A stretch of DNA of 64,000 nucleotides, taken from NCBI RefSeq assembly GCF_025399895.1, contig NZ_JAODUA010000020.1, forward strand, positions 41,563 to 105,562. Reading direction: 5' to 3'. The position numbers and the translations under genes were made by a program. The notes below the pieces were generated by a model. The model saw nothing but the letters and a program-made list of their open reading frames with translations, did not search any database and was not told the origin of the DNA. Below are positions 51,331-60,313 of the stretch, piece after piece. Position 1 is the stretch's first letter; each line of letters starts with the position of its first letter. This DNA is from Streptomyces sp. ASQP_92. Lineage in GTDB: Bacteria > Actinomycetota > Actinomycetes > Streptomycetales > Streptomycetaceae.

Positions 51331-52607
51331 GCCGCCACCGCCGTCAGCCGGCCGCGTACGACGGTCGTCCACCAGGCCAGCACCGCGAGCGACCCGGCGC
51401 AGACCGCGGCGGGTGCGGCCGTGCCGGCGCGGGTCACGAAGACCCCGGCCAGGACCGGCGCCAGCGCGGCCGAACCGCCGGCGGCACTCGCCAACACCGC
51501 GCCCGTACGGGCCTGGAGCTTTGGCGGGGTCTCCTGAAGGGCGCGGGACTGGAGCACCACGGCGACCAGCGGCATCAGCAGACAGAACGCCCCGAACAAC
51601 GCGCCGTACATCCAGGGCCCCTCGGCCGTGGCGAGTCCGGCCGCGAGCGGGACGAGCAGCCAGGACACCGTCACCAGCAGCCGGGCCGCACCGATCCGGC
51701 CCACGACACGCGGCGCGGCCAGCGACCCGACGAGGCCCGCGGCCCCCGAGAGCGCGAGCACCAGGCCCATCGGCCCACCGCCGTGGCCGCCCTTCTGAAG
51801 GGTGAACACCGCGCCGTAGTAGAGCGCGACGATCACGCCGTTGACGGTGGCGGTCCAGGCCAGAACGAGCCGCAGGAAGGGTGATGAGCGGACCAGGGCC
51901 AGCCCGGCCCCCACCTCGTCCCGCACCCGGCGTGCCGTGCCGGTCCGGGGCACGGCTTCCGAACGGGGGGCGGCGGCCAACGGGCCCGTGCCCGGCCGCG
52001 GCCTCAGGTCCGAACTCAGCGCCCGTACGCATCCGGCGGCGACGGCGTACGACACCGCGTCCGCGAGGAAGGGCAGGGCGCGGGACGCCTGATAGAGGGC
52101 GCCGCCCAGGGCCGGGCCCAGGATCAGTGCGCCCTGGTCCCCGGCCGAGAGGCCGGCCACCACGCGGGGGCAGTCCGCGGGTGGGGCGATCATCGCCACG
52201 GTGCCGGCGGCCGCGGCCTCGTACACCGCGGTGGAGAACCGTTCCACCAGAACCGTTCCGAGCAGCAGCGCGAGCGGCGGGTCGCCCCAGGTTACGGCGG
52301 CCGTGAGGACGGCCATGGCGAGTGCCGAGACCGTCGCGGACCAGAACATCACGGGTTTGCGCGCACCCCGGTCGGCCGGGACGGCCGCTATCGGGGCGAG
52401 CAGCAGACCGGCCGCCGTGGACACCCCAGCGACCACGCCGACGGTCGCCGCCGAGTGGCCGAGGCCGAGGAGCAGCAGTGGTAGGACGACACCGGACGCC
52501 TGCGTGCCGAGCGCGTCACCGGCGCTCGCGCACCAGAACAGCCGGACGTCACGGGACATCGGCCGACGGGCCGCCCGTCTGTCGGCGGCCGTGGTGCCGG
52601 GGGCCAT
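51327..52607 (-). CDS. MFS exporter (MFS_3 / enterobactin-exporter-like) of the RiPP operon
   Basis: A 426-residue transporter with about twelve helices. N-terminal RLFWCASAGDALGTQASGVVLPLLLLGLGHSAATVG is typical of MFS_3/DHA3 exporters, and PADRGARKPVMFWSA is motif A-like. It is the first gene of the operon; ATG 52607 follows AGGGG. It likely exports the mature peptide. It overlaps the S9 peptidase start (ATGA), supporting a single transcript. A small hairpin GTCCCTGG/CCAGGGAC (52629-52649) lies in the leader just upstream. Confidence 0.84.
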   Translation of the reverse strand: MAPGTTAADRRAARRPMSRDVRLFWCASAGDALGTQASGVVLPLLLLGLGHSAATVGVVAGVSTAAGLLLAPIAAVPADRGARKPVMFWSATVSALAMAVLTAAVTWGDPPLALLLGTVLVERFSTAVYEAAAAGTVAMIAPPADCPRVVAGLSAGDQGALILGPALGGALYQASRALPFLADAVSYAVAAGCVRALSSDLRPRPGTGPLAAAPRSEAVPRTGTARRVRDEVGAGLALVRSSPFLRLVLAWTATVNGVIVALYYGAVFTLQKGGHGGGPMGLVLALSGAAGLVGSLAAPRVVGRIGAARLLVTVSWLLVPLAAGLATAEGPWMYGALFGAFCLLMPLVAVVLQSRALQETPPKLQARTGAVLASAAGGSAALAPVLAGVFVTRAGTAAPAAVCAGSLAVLAWWTTVVRGRLTAVAA

Positions 52608-53234
52608 CAGAGCGCCGCCCCTGCAGAGGTCCCTGGAAGGCCCAGGGACTCCGGTTCACGCACAGCCACCCCACAGTTGGTCAAGTTGCGAAGAATATGT
52701 GCAGGAATCGAAACGAGCGGGAGCCTAACCAGGCGCCCGCTCGGCTCACAAGGGTTCCGCCACCGAGGCCGGAATCGAACTCCGTAAGGGCCAGGCAAAG
52801 AAACCGATTACCGGCTCCGGGGCACGGCCCGGCGCCGGCCCGGGCAGCGGCCGGGACGAAAGGGAAAGGGGGCGGAGCCGCCGGGGGTCTGCGGATGCCT
52901 CCGCCACTCCCCCGCCTCCACTTCGCGGTGGCGAACATCGGGGGCGCGCGGGAGAGTTCGCGCAGTCGGCCCGGCATATGCGCCTTCCCGGCGGCGAACC
53001 CGCCGTTGCCTTCCCGCCCCGGCAGGGCAGCCGCCCGGGACGCACCCCGGCCGGCCGGCGAGGCCACCACGAGCGCGCGGAGCGCCCCGCGAGCGCGAGT
53101 GCGCGGAACGGTTCCGTCCCGCGCACTCATTGGCCAAAAACATACGCACCGGAGCATCGCGCCGGGGGCGTACGCGGTCCCGAAGGAGACGCCCGGGCGA
53201 TCAACTGCCGCCTTGGCTCAGCGCAGTTGAGAGG
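52608..53234. other. 627-bp gene-free region upstream of the RiPP operon
   Basis: It separates the sigma factor stop (53235) from the exporter start. It must hold the RiPP operon promoter. A stretch resembling a T-arm (GGAATCGAACTCC at ~52771) does not fold as tRNA. The hairpin at 52629-52649 lies close to the exporter start and may be part of the leader. No small gene has a good ribosome binding site and codon bias. The sigma factor terminator is probably here too. Confidence 0.45.
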
Positions 53235-54035
53235 TCAGGCGGCGTGGCGGTATTCGGCGAGCGCCTGGTTCCGGATCCGGGTGCAGGTGCTGCTCAGCAG
53301 ACGCGACACATGCATCTGCGAGATCCCCAGCTCCGCGGCGATCTGATGCTGCGTCATGTCCTGGAAGAACCGCATGTGCAGGATGCGGCACTCGCGTTCG
53401 GGCAGGGCGCGCAGGGCCGGCTTGACCGACTCGCGGTCGACGACGGTGTCGAAGCCCCGCTCGGGTGCGCCGAGCGTGTCGGCCAGGGCCGGCCCGTCGC
53501 CGTCGCCGCCCCGGGACTCCACGTCGAGGGAGAGACTGCGGTAGGACTCCAGCGCTTCGAGGCCCTCGCGCACGTCCTGTTCGTCGAGCCCGCACCGGAC
53601 AGCGAGTTCGGAGATGGTGGGCTCGCCGGGCCGGGCGTCCAGGAGATCGCGGCGGGCGGTCCGCACCTTGTTGCGCAACTGCTGTACCCGGCGCGGGACA
53701 TGGACCGCCCACAGGTGGTCGCGGAAGTGCCGCTTCAGTTCGCCGTCGATGGTGGGGATCGCGTACGCCTCGAACGCGCCGCGCGCCGCCTCGTAGCGGT
53801 CGACGGCCTTGACGAGGCCCATCGCGGCGACCTGATGGAGGTCTTCGAGCTCCGCGCCGCGGTTGCGGTAACGGCCCGCGAGCCGCCGGGCCATGGGGAG
53901 CCACCGCGCCACCAGGTCGTCCCGCAGGGCGTCGCGCGCCGGACCCGGTTCGAGCGTCTCCAGGCGCGCGAAGGCCTCCACCGTGTCGGGGGCGTCGTCG
54001 TGGTTCCTCGTACGCTTGCGGACGGTGGTGGGCAT
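53235..54035 (-). CDS. SigB/F/G-family RNA polymerase sigma factor
   Basis: The product has 266 residues from ATG 54035 (GAGGAG upstream). Region 2 has YRNRGAELEDLHQVAAMGLVKAVDRYEAARG; region 3 contains WAVHVPRRVQQLRNKVRTARRDL; region 4 ends with MTQHQIAAELGISQMHVSRLLSS. Lack of region 1.1 and the VHVPRRVQ signature place it in the SpoIIAC/SigB/F subfamily of stress and sporulation sigma factors. No anti-sigma factor gene adjoins it. It may recognise GNNT-N14-16-GGGTAY promoters such as those at 7190-7297. Confidence 0.9.
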   Translation of the reverse strand: MPTTVRKRTRNHDDAPDTVEAFARLETLEPGPARDALRDDLVARWLPMARRLAGRYRNRGAELEDLHQVAAMGLVKAVDRYEAARGAFEAYAIPTIDGELKRHFRDHLWAVHVPRRVQQLRNKVRTARRDLLDARPGEPTISELAVRCGLDEQDVREGLEALESYRSLSLDVESRGGDGDGPALADTLGAPERGFDTVVDRESVKPALRALPERECRILHMRFFQDMTQHQIAAELGISQMHVSRLLSSTCTRIRNQALAEYRHAA

Positions 54036-54226
54036 ACGGAGCTCCTCGGGCGTCGGGTCGGCTGTCACGGCCCCCGCTGGGCCCCGCCCCGAGCACGCGC
54101 CCGGACACGGCACGCCACGGACCGGGAGAACGGCCTTGCGGGCGTGCCTCCGTTCCGAAGCACACAGCGCGCCTGCCCTGACCTTCGCCACCCAAACGGC
54201 CCAGCGATGCCGTGGGCCCACCACGA

Positions 54227-54261
54227 CGTGCCCCCTCGCCCACGAGGGGCGAGGGGGCACG
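54227..54261 (-). terminator. 14-bp hairpin terminator of the DUF4142 gene
   Basis: CGTGCCCCCTCGCC (54227-54240), 7-nt loop, GGCGAGGGGGCACG (54248-54261). It starts 22 nt after the stop at 54283 (minus strand). Confidence 0.7.
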
Positions 54262-54282
54262 CGAACAGAACCGGCGGCGGGG

Positions 54283-54864
54283 TTACTTCGGCGACGGGCT
54301 GCTGTAGCTGTGGGCCGACGGGCTGGCGCTGCTGTGGGGCGAGGCGTTGCAGACGCCGTCCTTCACCATGTCCAGGTGCGAGGCCACGACCGGCCGGGCC
54401 TCCTTGGCGGCGGCCTGGATGTCCTTGTCCTTGCCGGACTTCAGCTCCTTGTCGATCAGCGTGAGCACCTCTCGGTGCCCGCTGCTCATGGCCTTCAGCC
54501 AGGCGGTGTCATAGGCGGCCGTGCCGTTCATCGGCTTCAGCGCGTCGAGCTGGCGCTGCTGGGCGGCGCTCGGGGCCTTCGGCATGGAGATGTTCTTGGT
54601 CTTGGCCAGGGTGGCGCCCTTGGCGTCCAGCGCGGTGTGGTCACGCACGAGGACGTCGGCGACCTGTTTCACACAGTCGCCCTTGGCATGGGCGCGGGCA
54701 TCCTTGCCGGCGGCGATCTCGGTGAGGTTGGCCTGGTGGACGGCCTGGAGGAACGCCGCGTCCGGGTTGGCGGCGGGGCTTGCCGCGCCGAACGCCGCGG
54801 TCGTTCCGGTGAGGGCGAGCGCCACGGCGGCGGCCGCCGTCGCGCAGGTCTGGGTGATTCGCAT
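54283..54864 (-). CDS. secreted DUF4142-domain protein
   Basis: The product has 193 residues with a signal peptide (TQTCATAAAAVALALTGTTAAFGAAS) from ATG 54864 (GGAGG upstream). The mature part is a four-helix bundle: PDAAFLQAVHQANLTEIAAGKDARAHAKGDCVKQVADVLVRDHTALDAK and GTAAYDTAWLKAMSSGHREVLTLIDKELKSG, with the HxxxL pattern of DUF4142 (ferritin-like). The C-terminal 25 residues are Ser/Pro-rich. The role is not established. It ends in a strong terminator and is therefore monocistronic. Confidence 0.86.
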   Translation of the reverse strand: MRITQTCATAAAAVALALTGTTAAFGAASPAANPDAAFLQAVHQANLTEIAAGKDARAHAKGDCVKQVADVLVRDHTALDAKGATLAKTKNISMPKAPSAAQQRQLDALKPMNGTAAYDTAWLKAMSSGHREVLTLIDKELKSGKDKDIQAAAKEARPVVASHLDMVKDGVCNASPHSSASPSAHSYSSPSPK

Positions 54865-55035
54865 GGGACCTCCACGGGTGCGTGGATCGGATGAGGGCCG
54901 CTTCGGCATCCGGACCGCGTGTCAACGCCTGTCCGGGCAGGGCCCGACCCGAGTCATCCTAGGTCGGCTCCCTGACGCCCGCCTCTCCAGATCACTCACC
55001 GTCACCACCGGCGCGCGGCGCCCCGGACCGCCGGC

Positions 55036-55704
55036 TCACGGGGCCGGGTAGGGGGCGTCCTTGAGGCGCCGGGCCAGGTGGCTCACGTTCGCCGCGAGGG
55101 CGACGGTGGCTTCGGCCGTGGCCTTGGGCGTCGAGTCCAGGTCGAGGTAGTCGGTCTTCTGCATGGCCTCGCCGACCCAGTAGGTGACGGCTCCCGGGGC
55201 GAGGGAGAAGCCGATGTCATTGAGGCCCTGGAAGATGTCGGCGCTCACCTTGTGCGCTCCGTCCTCGTTGCCCACCACGCACACCGCGCCGACCTTGCCG
55301 TACATCAACGGCCTTCCCTGGTCGTCCTGTTCGGACAGCTCCGCGTTGAGGCGCTCCATGACCTTCTGGGCGATGCTGGAGGGGTGGCCGAGCCAGATCG
55401 GCGTCGAGATGACGAGGATGTCCGCGCCCAGGATGCTGTCGCGGATCTCCGGCCAGGCGTCGCCGTCCCCCAGATCGGTCGAGATGCCGGGCTTGACGTC
55501 GTGGTCCGCCACCCGGATCACCTTCCCGCTCACGCCGTGATCGGCGAGCGCGGCCATGGTCTGCTCGGCGAGGAGCTGGGAGCTGGACGGGGCGGGGGAC
55601 GGGGACAGGGTGCACACGAGCGCGACGGCGCGCAGCGGAACACGGGTCGAGGCGTTGGCCTGGGTCTGAGTCGTATCCATACGGATGCCTGTGCCCCGGC
55701 TCAC
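55036..55704 (-). CDS. flavodoxin-fold NADPH-dependent FMN reductase-like protein
   Basis: The product has 222 residues. VALVCTLSPSPAPSSSQLLAEQ is the FMN phosphate-binding loop of NAD(P)H-dependent FMN reductases, followed by ISTPIWLGHPSSIAQKVMERLNAEL and GAVCVVGNEDGAHK. GTG 55704 has AGGAA 6-10 bases upstream and is preferred; the internal ATG 55680 (MDTTQTQ) has a poor site. It probably reduces flavin or quinone, giving oxidative-stress protection. It stands alone between the DUF4142 and SpoIIE-phosphatase genes. Confidence 0.83.
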   Translation of the reverse strand: MSRGTGIRMDTTQTQANASTRVPLRAVALVCTLSPSPAPSSSQLLAEQTMAALADHGVSGKVIRVADHDVKPGISTDLGDGDAWPEIRDSILGADILVISTPIWLGHPSSIAQKVMERLNAELSEQDDQGRPLMYGKVGAVCVVGNEDGAHKVSADIFQGLNDIGFSLAPGAVTYWVGEAMQKTDYLDLDSTPKATAEATVALAANVSHLARRLKDAPYPAP

Positions 55705-55788
55705 GCGTTCCTATCACTTTGGTGCATACGGGATATTTCTCGCGAACAGGCCGGTCGGCAGGGTGGACGGTCTTCGGGCAGCGGCGGA

Positions 55789-57009
55789 TCACCCCCTGCG
55801 CGGGGTGGGCTTGGTCGTGGGGGGCCACCATTCGATGAGCAGCATGGTGGCGTCGTCCCGCAGGTCGCTGTCCTCGCTGTCGAGGATGGCGTGGATGAGG
55901 CGGCGCAGTGACTCGGCGGCCAGTTCGCCCGCGGCGGTGGCGAGGATGATCGAGTCCGTGAAGCGGTCCATGCCGAATTCCTTGCCACCGGCGGTGCGCG
56001 CCTCGGTGACGCCGTCGGTGTAGAGCAGCACACGGTCACCGGGCTCCAGGACCACCTCGTGGACGGCCCTGGGTTCGTCGCTGAACCGGGCGGGCAGGCC
56101 CATCGGCGGCTGGGCCACCCGTTCGAGGGCCCCCCGCACCACTCCCCCGTCCCGGATCAGGACGGGCGGCGGATGCCCGCAGTTGCACCAGCGGAACGTC
56201 CCCGAATCCAGGTCGAGTTGGGTGAGGATGCCGGTGCAGTACTTGTCGGGCAGCCACTGGGCGAGCGCCTGGTCGATGGTCTCGACGAGGTCGATCAGGC
56301 CGAGCCCGGCCCGCCGCGCGTTGCGACACCCCGCGAGGGCCACCGAGGTCGTCAGGCCCGAGGCCAGATCGTGGCCCATCGCGTCGAGGATCGCCGCGTG
56401 CAGGGTGGACTGGGTGAGCGAGTGGTCGAAGGCGTCGCCGCCGATCTCGTACGCGGGCTCGAGCACCGCGGTCGAGACGACGTGGTCGTTGCCGATGGTG
56501 CGCGGCGGCAGGAAGGCCCGCAGCATCTCGGCGGGGAGCTGCATGCGTTCGACGCGGGCCCGGCGGGCGAAGCTGTCGCTGTAGGCGCGCTTGGACGTGA
56601 TGGCCATCGCCACGATTCCGGTCAGCATGCGGCAGCGCCGCAGCCGCACGGTGTCCGTGGAACAGGTCCGTACGCCCATCACGCCGAGCCGTTCGGCTCC
56701 GTCGACCACCGGCAGCCACAGGCACAGGACGCCGGTGTCCACGTCCTCGACGCGCAGGGACACGGTCCGGTAGCACCAGCCGGCCACGGACTCGTCGATG
56801 TCCAGGGTGGGGAGGCCGTCGGTGAGGGCGACGAGGCGGCGCTGCTGGAGGTCGGTCAGATAGATGACGACCTCGCCGAGACCCAGCGCCTCGGCGCAGC
56901 GGTTGACCAGGACCGGAAGCCCCATCGGTGAGGCGCTGTGGGCCTGCGCGAGCAGCTCCTCCAAGAGACGCTCCCCGCCACCGGCCTGCCCGGCGTCGTG
57001 CCCGCTCAT
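55789..57009 (-). CDS. GAF-SpoIIE (PP2C-type) serine phosphatase
   Basis: The product has 406 residues from ATG 57009 (GGGAGGTGG upstream). A GAF-like sensor domain occupies ~20-160 (EVVIYLTDLQQRRLVALTDG, GVLCLWLPVVDGAERLGVMGVRT). The SpoIIE phosphatase domain covers ~190-400 with metal-binding Asp residues in YEIGGDAFDH, ILDAMGHDLASG and RVLLYTDGVTEAR. SpoIIE-type enzymes dephosphorylate anti-anti-sigma factors and so release SigB-family sigma factors. Two such sigma factors are in the window, which supports the role by context. Confidence 0.88.
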   Translation of the reverse strand: MSGHDAGQAGGGERLLEELLAQAHSASPMGLPVLVNRCAEALGLGEVVIYLTDLQQRRLVALTDGLPTLDIDESVAGWCYRTVSLRVEDVDTGVLCLWLPVVDGAERLGVMGVRTCSTDTVRLRRCRMLTGIVAMAITSKRAYSDSFARRARVERMQLPAEMLRAFLPPRTIGNDHVVSTAVLEPAYEIGGDAFDHSLTQSTLHAAILDAMGHDLASGLTTSVALAGCRNARRAGLGLIDLVETIDQALAQWLPDKYCTGILTQLDLDSGTFRWCNCGHPPPVLIRDGGVVRGALERVAQPPMGLPARFSDEPRAVHEVVLEPGDRVLLYTDGVTEARTAGGKEFGMDRFTDSIILATAAGELAAESLRRLIHAILDSEDSDLRDDATMLLIEWWPPTTKPTPRRG

Positions 57010-57183
57010 GGCCGACCACCTCCCTCTTGTCAGGCAGTCAAACACCCCGGCCCGCGTCCCGCCTGCCGCGAGGTGGGCCCCCCGGGTGCGCGGGGGCCCG
57101 AGCGGCCCGGTGGCCCGTGCGGGACCGGTGCCACGGGCCGTTCCCGGGCGCCTCGGCCATATGGGGAACGTGTGGCCCCCGGG

Positions 57184-59277
57184 TCACAGCCCGCCGTGGA
57201 CGCGGTCGGGTGTGAGCGGGAGTTCCCGGTAGCGGACGCCCGTGGCGTGGTGGACCGCGTTGCCGATGGCGGCGGCCGTGCCGACGATGCCGATCTCTCC
57301 GATGCCCTTGCTGCCCATCGGGTTGAGGTGCTCGTCCTCCTCGTCGATCCAGTGCGCCTCGATGGCGGGGACGTCGGCGTGCGCGGGCACGTGGTAGCCC
57401 GCGAGGTCGTTGCCGATGAAGGCGCCGGACGCCGGGTCCACACTGCCGCGCTCGGTGAGCGCCATGCCGAGCCCCATCACCATTCCGCCGATGAACTGGG
57501 ACCTGGCGGTGCGCGCGTTGAGGATGCGCCCGGCCGCGTACACGCCGAGCAGCCGCCGCACCCGTACCTCGCCGGTGTCCGTGTCGACGGCCACCTCCGC
57601 GAAGTGGGCGCCGAAGGCGTGCCGGGCGTACGGCGACTCCGCGTCCGCCGAGCCCTCGGTGTCGGCGGAGGCGGTGAGGCCCTCGGGGGGCAACGGGCCG
57701 GTGCGCTCCCGGAGTTGGCGGGAGAGCGAACCGCACGCCTCGTGCACGGCCCAGCCCCAGGAGGCGGTGCCGGAGGAGCCGCCGGCGAGCGGTGCGCGGG
57801 GCAGCCCGGTGGTGCCGATCTCGGTACGGACCGCCTCCACGCCGACGCCGAGCGCCTGGGCTGCGACCTGCGCGAGGACGGTACGGGCCCCGGTTCCGAT
57901 GTCGGTGGCGTTCACCCGCACCACGTACAGGCCGTCGGGGTGGGCGGTGACGGTGGCGCGGCTCGGCGAGACGAGGACCGGGTAGGTGGCGGCGGCCACT
58001 CCGGTGCCCAGGAGCAGGCTGCCCGAACGCCTGGCTCGGGGCCGGGGGTCGCGCTCGGCCCAGCCGAACCGCTCGGCCCCCTCGCGCAGGCACTCGACGA
58101 GATGGCGGCTGCTGAACGGCAGCCCGCTGTCCGGCTCGTGGCCCGGTTCGTTGCGGACCCTGAGCTCGATGGGGTCCATGCCGAGCGCGTCGGCGAGTTC
58201 GTCGACCGCGGACTCCAGGGCGTACATGCCCGGGGCCTCTCCGGGCGCGCGCATCCAGGAAGGGGTGGGCACGTCCAGGGCGGCGACCCGGTGCGCGGTG
58301 AGCATGCTCTTGCCGTCGTACATGACGCGGGCGGGCACCGCCGCCTGCTCGACGAACTCCTTGACCCGCGAGGTGTGGGTGGTGACCTCGTGGATCACGG
58401 AGAGGAGCGTGCCGTCCGGTTCGGACCCCAGCCGCAACCGGTGGTCGGTGGGCGCGCGATGGCCGACCAGCTCCGGCAACAGCCGCCTGGCGAGGGTGAG
58501 TTTGACGGGCCGACCGGTGTGCAGGGAGGCCATGGAGGCGAGCACGACATGGGGCCTCGGCGTGCCCTTGGAGCCGAAGCCGCCGCCCACGTGCTCGCTG
58601 ACGACCGTGACCCGGTCCTCGGGCAGCTTGAACAGCTGGGCCAGGACCGCGCGTACCGTGTCGGCGCCCTGGCTGGTGTCGTACGCCGTCAGCCGGCCGT
58701 CGTGCCAACGGGCGGTCGCCCCGTGCGGCTCCATCGGGTGGTTGTGCAGGGGCGGTACCCGGTAGCGCACATCGACGGTGACCGGCGCGGCCCCGAAGGC
58801 GCCTTCGGGGTCGCCCTGACGGCGTTCCGCGGGATGGCCGCCGTTTGCCTCCTCGGGACGGTAGGCGTCCGCCAGGTGGTCGTCGAGGATCGAGGCGTTC
58901 GGCTCGGTCTCGTACTCGACGCGCACGGCCCGGGCCGCGGCGCGGGCCTCCTCCAGAGTCTCGGCCACCACCAGGGCGATGGGCCATCCGTGGTGCGGGA
59001 CCCGGAAGTCCTGGAGCACGGCGAGCGTGGGGTCGTCGGACTCGGCGATCCGGGGCGCCGTGTCGGGGGTGAGGACGGCGAGCACACCGGGCAGGCCGAG
59101 CGCGGCCGCGGTGTCGAGCGAGGTGACCCGGCCCCGCGCGACGGTGGCTGTCACCGGCCAGGCGTGGACGCACCCCGGCGGCGTGTACTCGGTGGCGTAC
59201 AGCGCGTCGCCGGTCACTTTCGCGCGGCCCTCGCGGCGTTCAATGGGTGCGCCGAGCGCGTTCGCTTGCGAAGCCAT
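57184..59277 (-). CDS. molybdopterin-binding subunit of a PaoABC-type aldehyde/xanthine oxidoreductase
   Basis: A 697-residue large subunit. N-terminal ALGAPIERREGRAKVTGDALYATEY is the conserved opening. The active-site Glu is Glu661 (GSKGIGEIGIVG). Other hallmarks: HPMEPHGATARW, GGGFGSKG, and GTGARTVLAQVAAQALG. It binds Mo-MCD or -MPT and oxidises aldehydes or heterocycles in the cytoplasm or periplasm; no signal peptide is present here. It is the last gene of an operon FeS-FAD-Mo. No MocA/PaoD maturation factor is adjacent. Substrate unknown. Confidence 0.9.
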   Translation of the reverse strand: MASQANALGAPIERREGRAKVTGDALYATEYTPPGCVHAWPVTATVARGRVTSLDTAAALGLPGVLAVLTPDTAPRIAESDDPTLAVLQDFRVPHHGWPIALVVAETLEEARAAARAVRVEYETEPNASILDDHLADAYRPEEANGGHPAERRQGDPEGAFGAAPVTVDVRYRVPPLHNHPMEPHGATARWHDGRLTAYDTSQGADTVRAVLAQLFKLPEDRVTVVSEHVGGGFGSKGTPRPHVVLASMASLHTGRPVKLTLARRLLPELVGHRAPTDHRLRLGSEPDGTLLSVIHEVTTHTSRVKEFVEQAAVPARVMYDGKSMLTAHRVAALDVPTPSWMRAPGEAPGMYALESAVDELADALGMDPIELRVRNEPGHEPDSGLPFSSRHLVECLREGAERFGWAERDPRPRARRSGSLLLGTGVAAATYPVLVSPSRATVTAHPDGLYVVRVNATDIGTGARTVLAQVAAQALGVGVEAVRTEIGTTGLPRAPLAGGSSGTASWGWAVHEACGSLSRQLRERTGPLPPEGLTASADTEGSADAESPYARHAFGAHFAEVAVDTDTGEVRVRRLLGVYAAGRILNARTARSQFIGGMVMGLGMALTERGSVDPASGAFIGNDLAGYHVPAHADVPAIEAHWIDEEDEHLNPMGSKGIGEIGIVGTAAAIGNAVHHATGVRYRELPLTPDRVHGGL

Positions 59278-59326
59278 GGCGGTTCTCCTCCCGGACGGGT
59301 CAGGGGGCGGGCCTCGTCGGAGGCGT

Positions 59327-60313
59327 TCAGGCCGAAGTGGTCAGCGAGCCCAGCACATGGGTGGCCAGGTCGCGGGCGAGCGACACCTTGTAGGCGTTGT
59401 CCCGCAGGGGTACGGCCTCGTCGAGCTCTGCGCGCACCGCCTCCGCGAAGGCCTCGGGGCTCGGCCGGGTGCCCAGCAGCGCGGCCTCGGTGCGCCGGGC
59501 GCGCCAGGGCCGGTGGGCGAGGCCGCCGAAGGCGATGGCGGCGTGCCGGATCTCGCCGTCCGCCACGTGGAGCACGGCCGCCACGGAGGCGAGGGCGAAG
59601 GCGTACGACGCCCGTTCGCGCACCTTGCGGTAGCGGGAGACGGCGCCGTCGGGAAGCGGCGGCACCAGTACACCGGTGATCAGTTCGCCTGGGCGGATCA
59701 CGGTGTCCTGTTCGGGGTGGTCGCCGGGGAGCCGGTGGAACTCGGTCATCGGGACGGTCCGGCCGCCTCCGGGGCCCGCCAGTTCCACGACGGCGTCACT
59801 GGCCGCGAGCGCCACGCACAGATCGGAGGGGTGCGTGGCCACGCAGTGCGGCGAGTGGCCGAGGACGGCGTGGTCGTGGTGGACGCCCTCGATCGCCGCG
59901 CAACCGCTGCCCGGTACCCGTTTGTTGCAGGGCTTGGACAGGTCCTGGAAGTAGGCGCAGCGGGTGCGCTGGAGGAGGTTTCCCCCGGTGGTCGCCATAT
60001 TGCGCAACTGGCCCGAGGCGCCGCTGAGGACGGCCTGCGAGAGCAGGGGGTGGCGCTCGCGGATCAGGGGGTGGGCGGCGAGGTCGCTGTTGCGGACGGT
60101 CGCCCCGATGCGCACCGTGCCGTCGGGGCGCTCCTCCACCTGGTCCAGGGGGAGGCGGGTGATGTCGACGAGGACCTCGGGGCGCTCCACGCCCAGCTTC
60201 ATGAGGTCGACGAGGTTGGTGCCGCCGCCCAGGTAGCGGGCCTCCTCGCGGCCGCCGTGCGCGGCCGCCGCCTCTTCCACACTGTGGGCGCGGAGATAGG
60301 ACACGGGCTTCAC
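59327..60313 (-). CDS. FAD-binding (and FeS-binding) subunit of the PaoABC-type oxidoreductase
   Basis: A 328-residue medium subunit. GTG 60313 overlaps the preceding stop in GTGA. FAD-binding residues lie in ARYLGGGTNLVDLMKLGV and MATTGGNLLQRTRCAYF. Cys residues in TRCAYFQDLSKPCNKRVPGSGCAA and SPHCVATHP match the extra [4Fe-4S] cluster of PaoB, which is absent from ordinary XDH FAD subunits. It transfers electrons from the Mo subunit via FAD to an acceptor. Encoded 49 bp upstream of the large-subunit gene. Confidence 0.9.
   Translation of the reverse strand: MKPVSYLRAHSVEEAAAAHGGREEARYLGGGTNLVDLMKLGVERPEVLVDITRLPLDQVEERPDGTVRIGATVRNSDLAAHPLIRERHPLLSQAVLSGASGQLRNMATTGGNLLQRTRCAYFQDLSKPCNKRVPGSGCAAIEGVHHDHAVLGHSPHCVATHPSDLCVALAASDAVVELAGPGGGRTVPMTEFHRLPGDHPEQDTVIRPGELITGVLVPPLPDGAVSRYRKVRERASYAFALASVAAVLHVADGEIRHAAIAFGGLAHRPWRARRTEAALLGTRPSPEAFAEAVRAELDEAVPLRDNAYKVSLARDLATHVLGSLTTSA

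Noticed and set aside
52607..52798. A 63-codon minus-strand frame whose stop touches the exporter start
   Set aside because: It has no ribosome binding site, poor composition and an internal hairpin; it is more likely leader sequence, although a short leader peptide cannot be excluded.
52735..52830. A possible tRNA (T-arm-like GGAGTTCGATTCC on the minus strand)
   Set aside because: The T-stem bases do not pair and no acceptor or anticodon arm can be formed.
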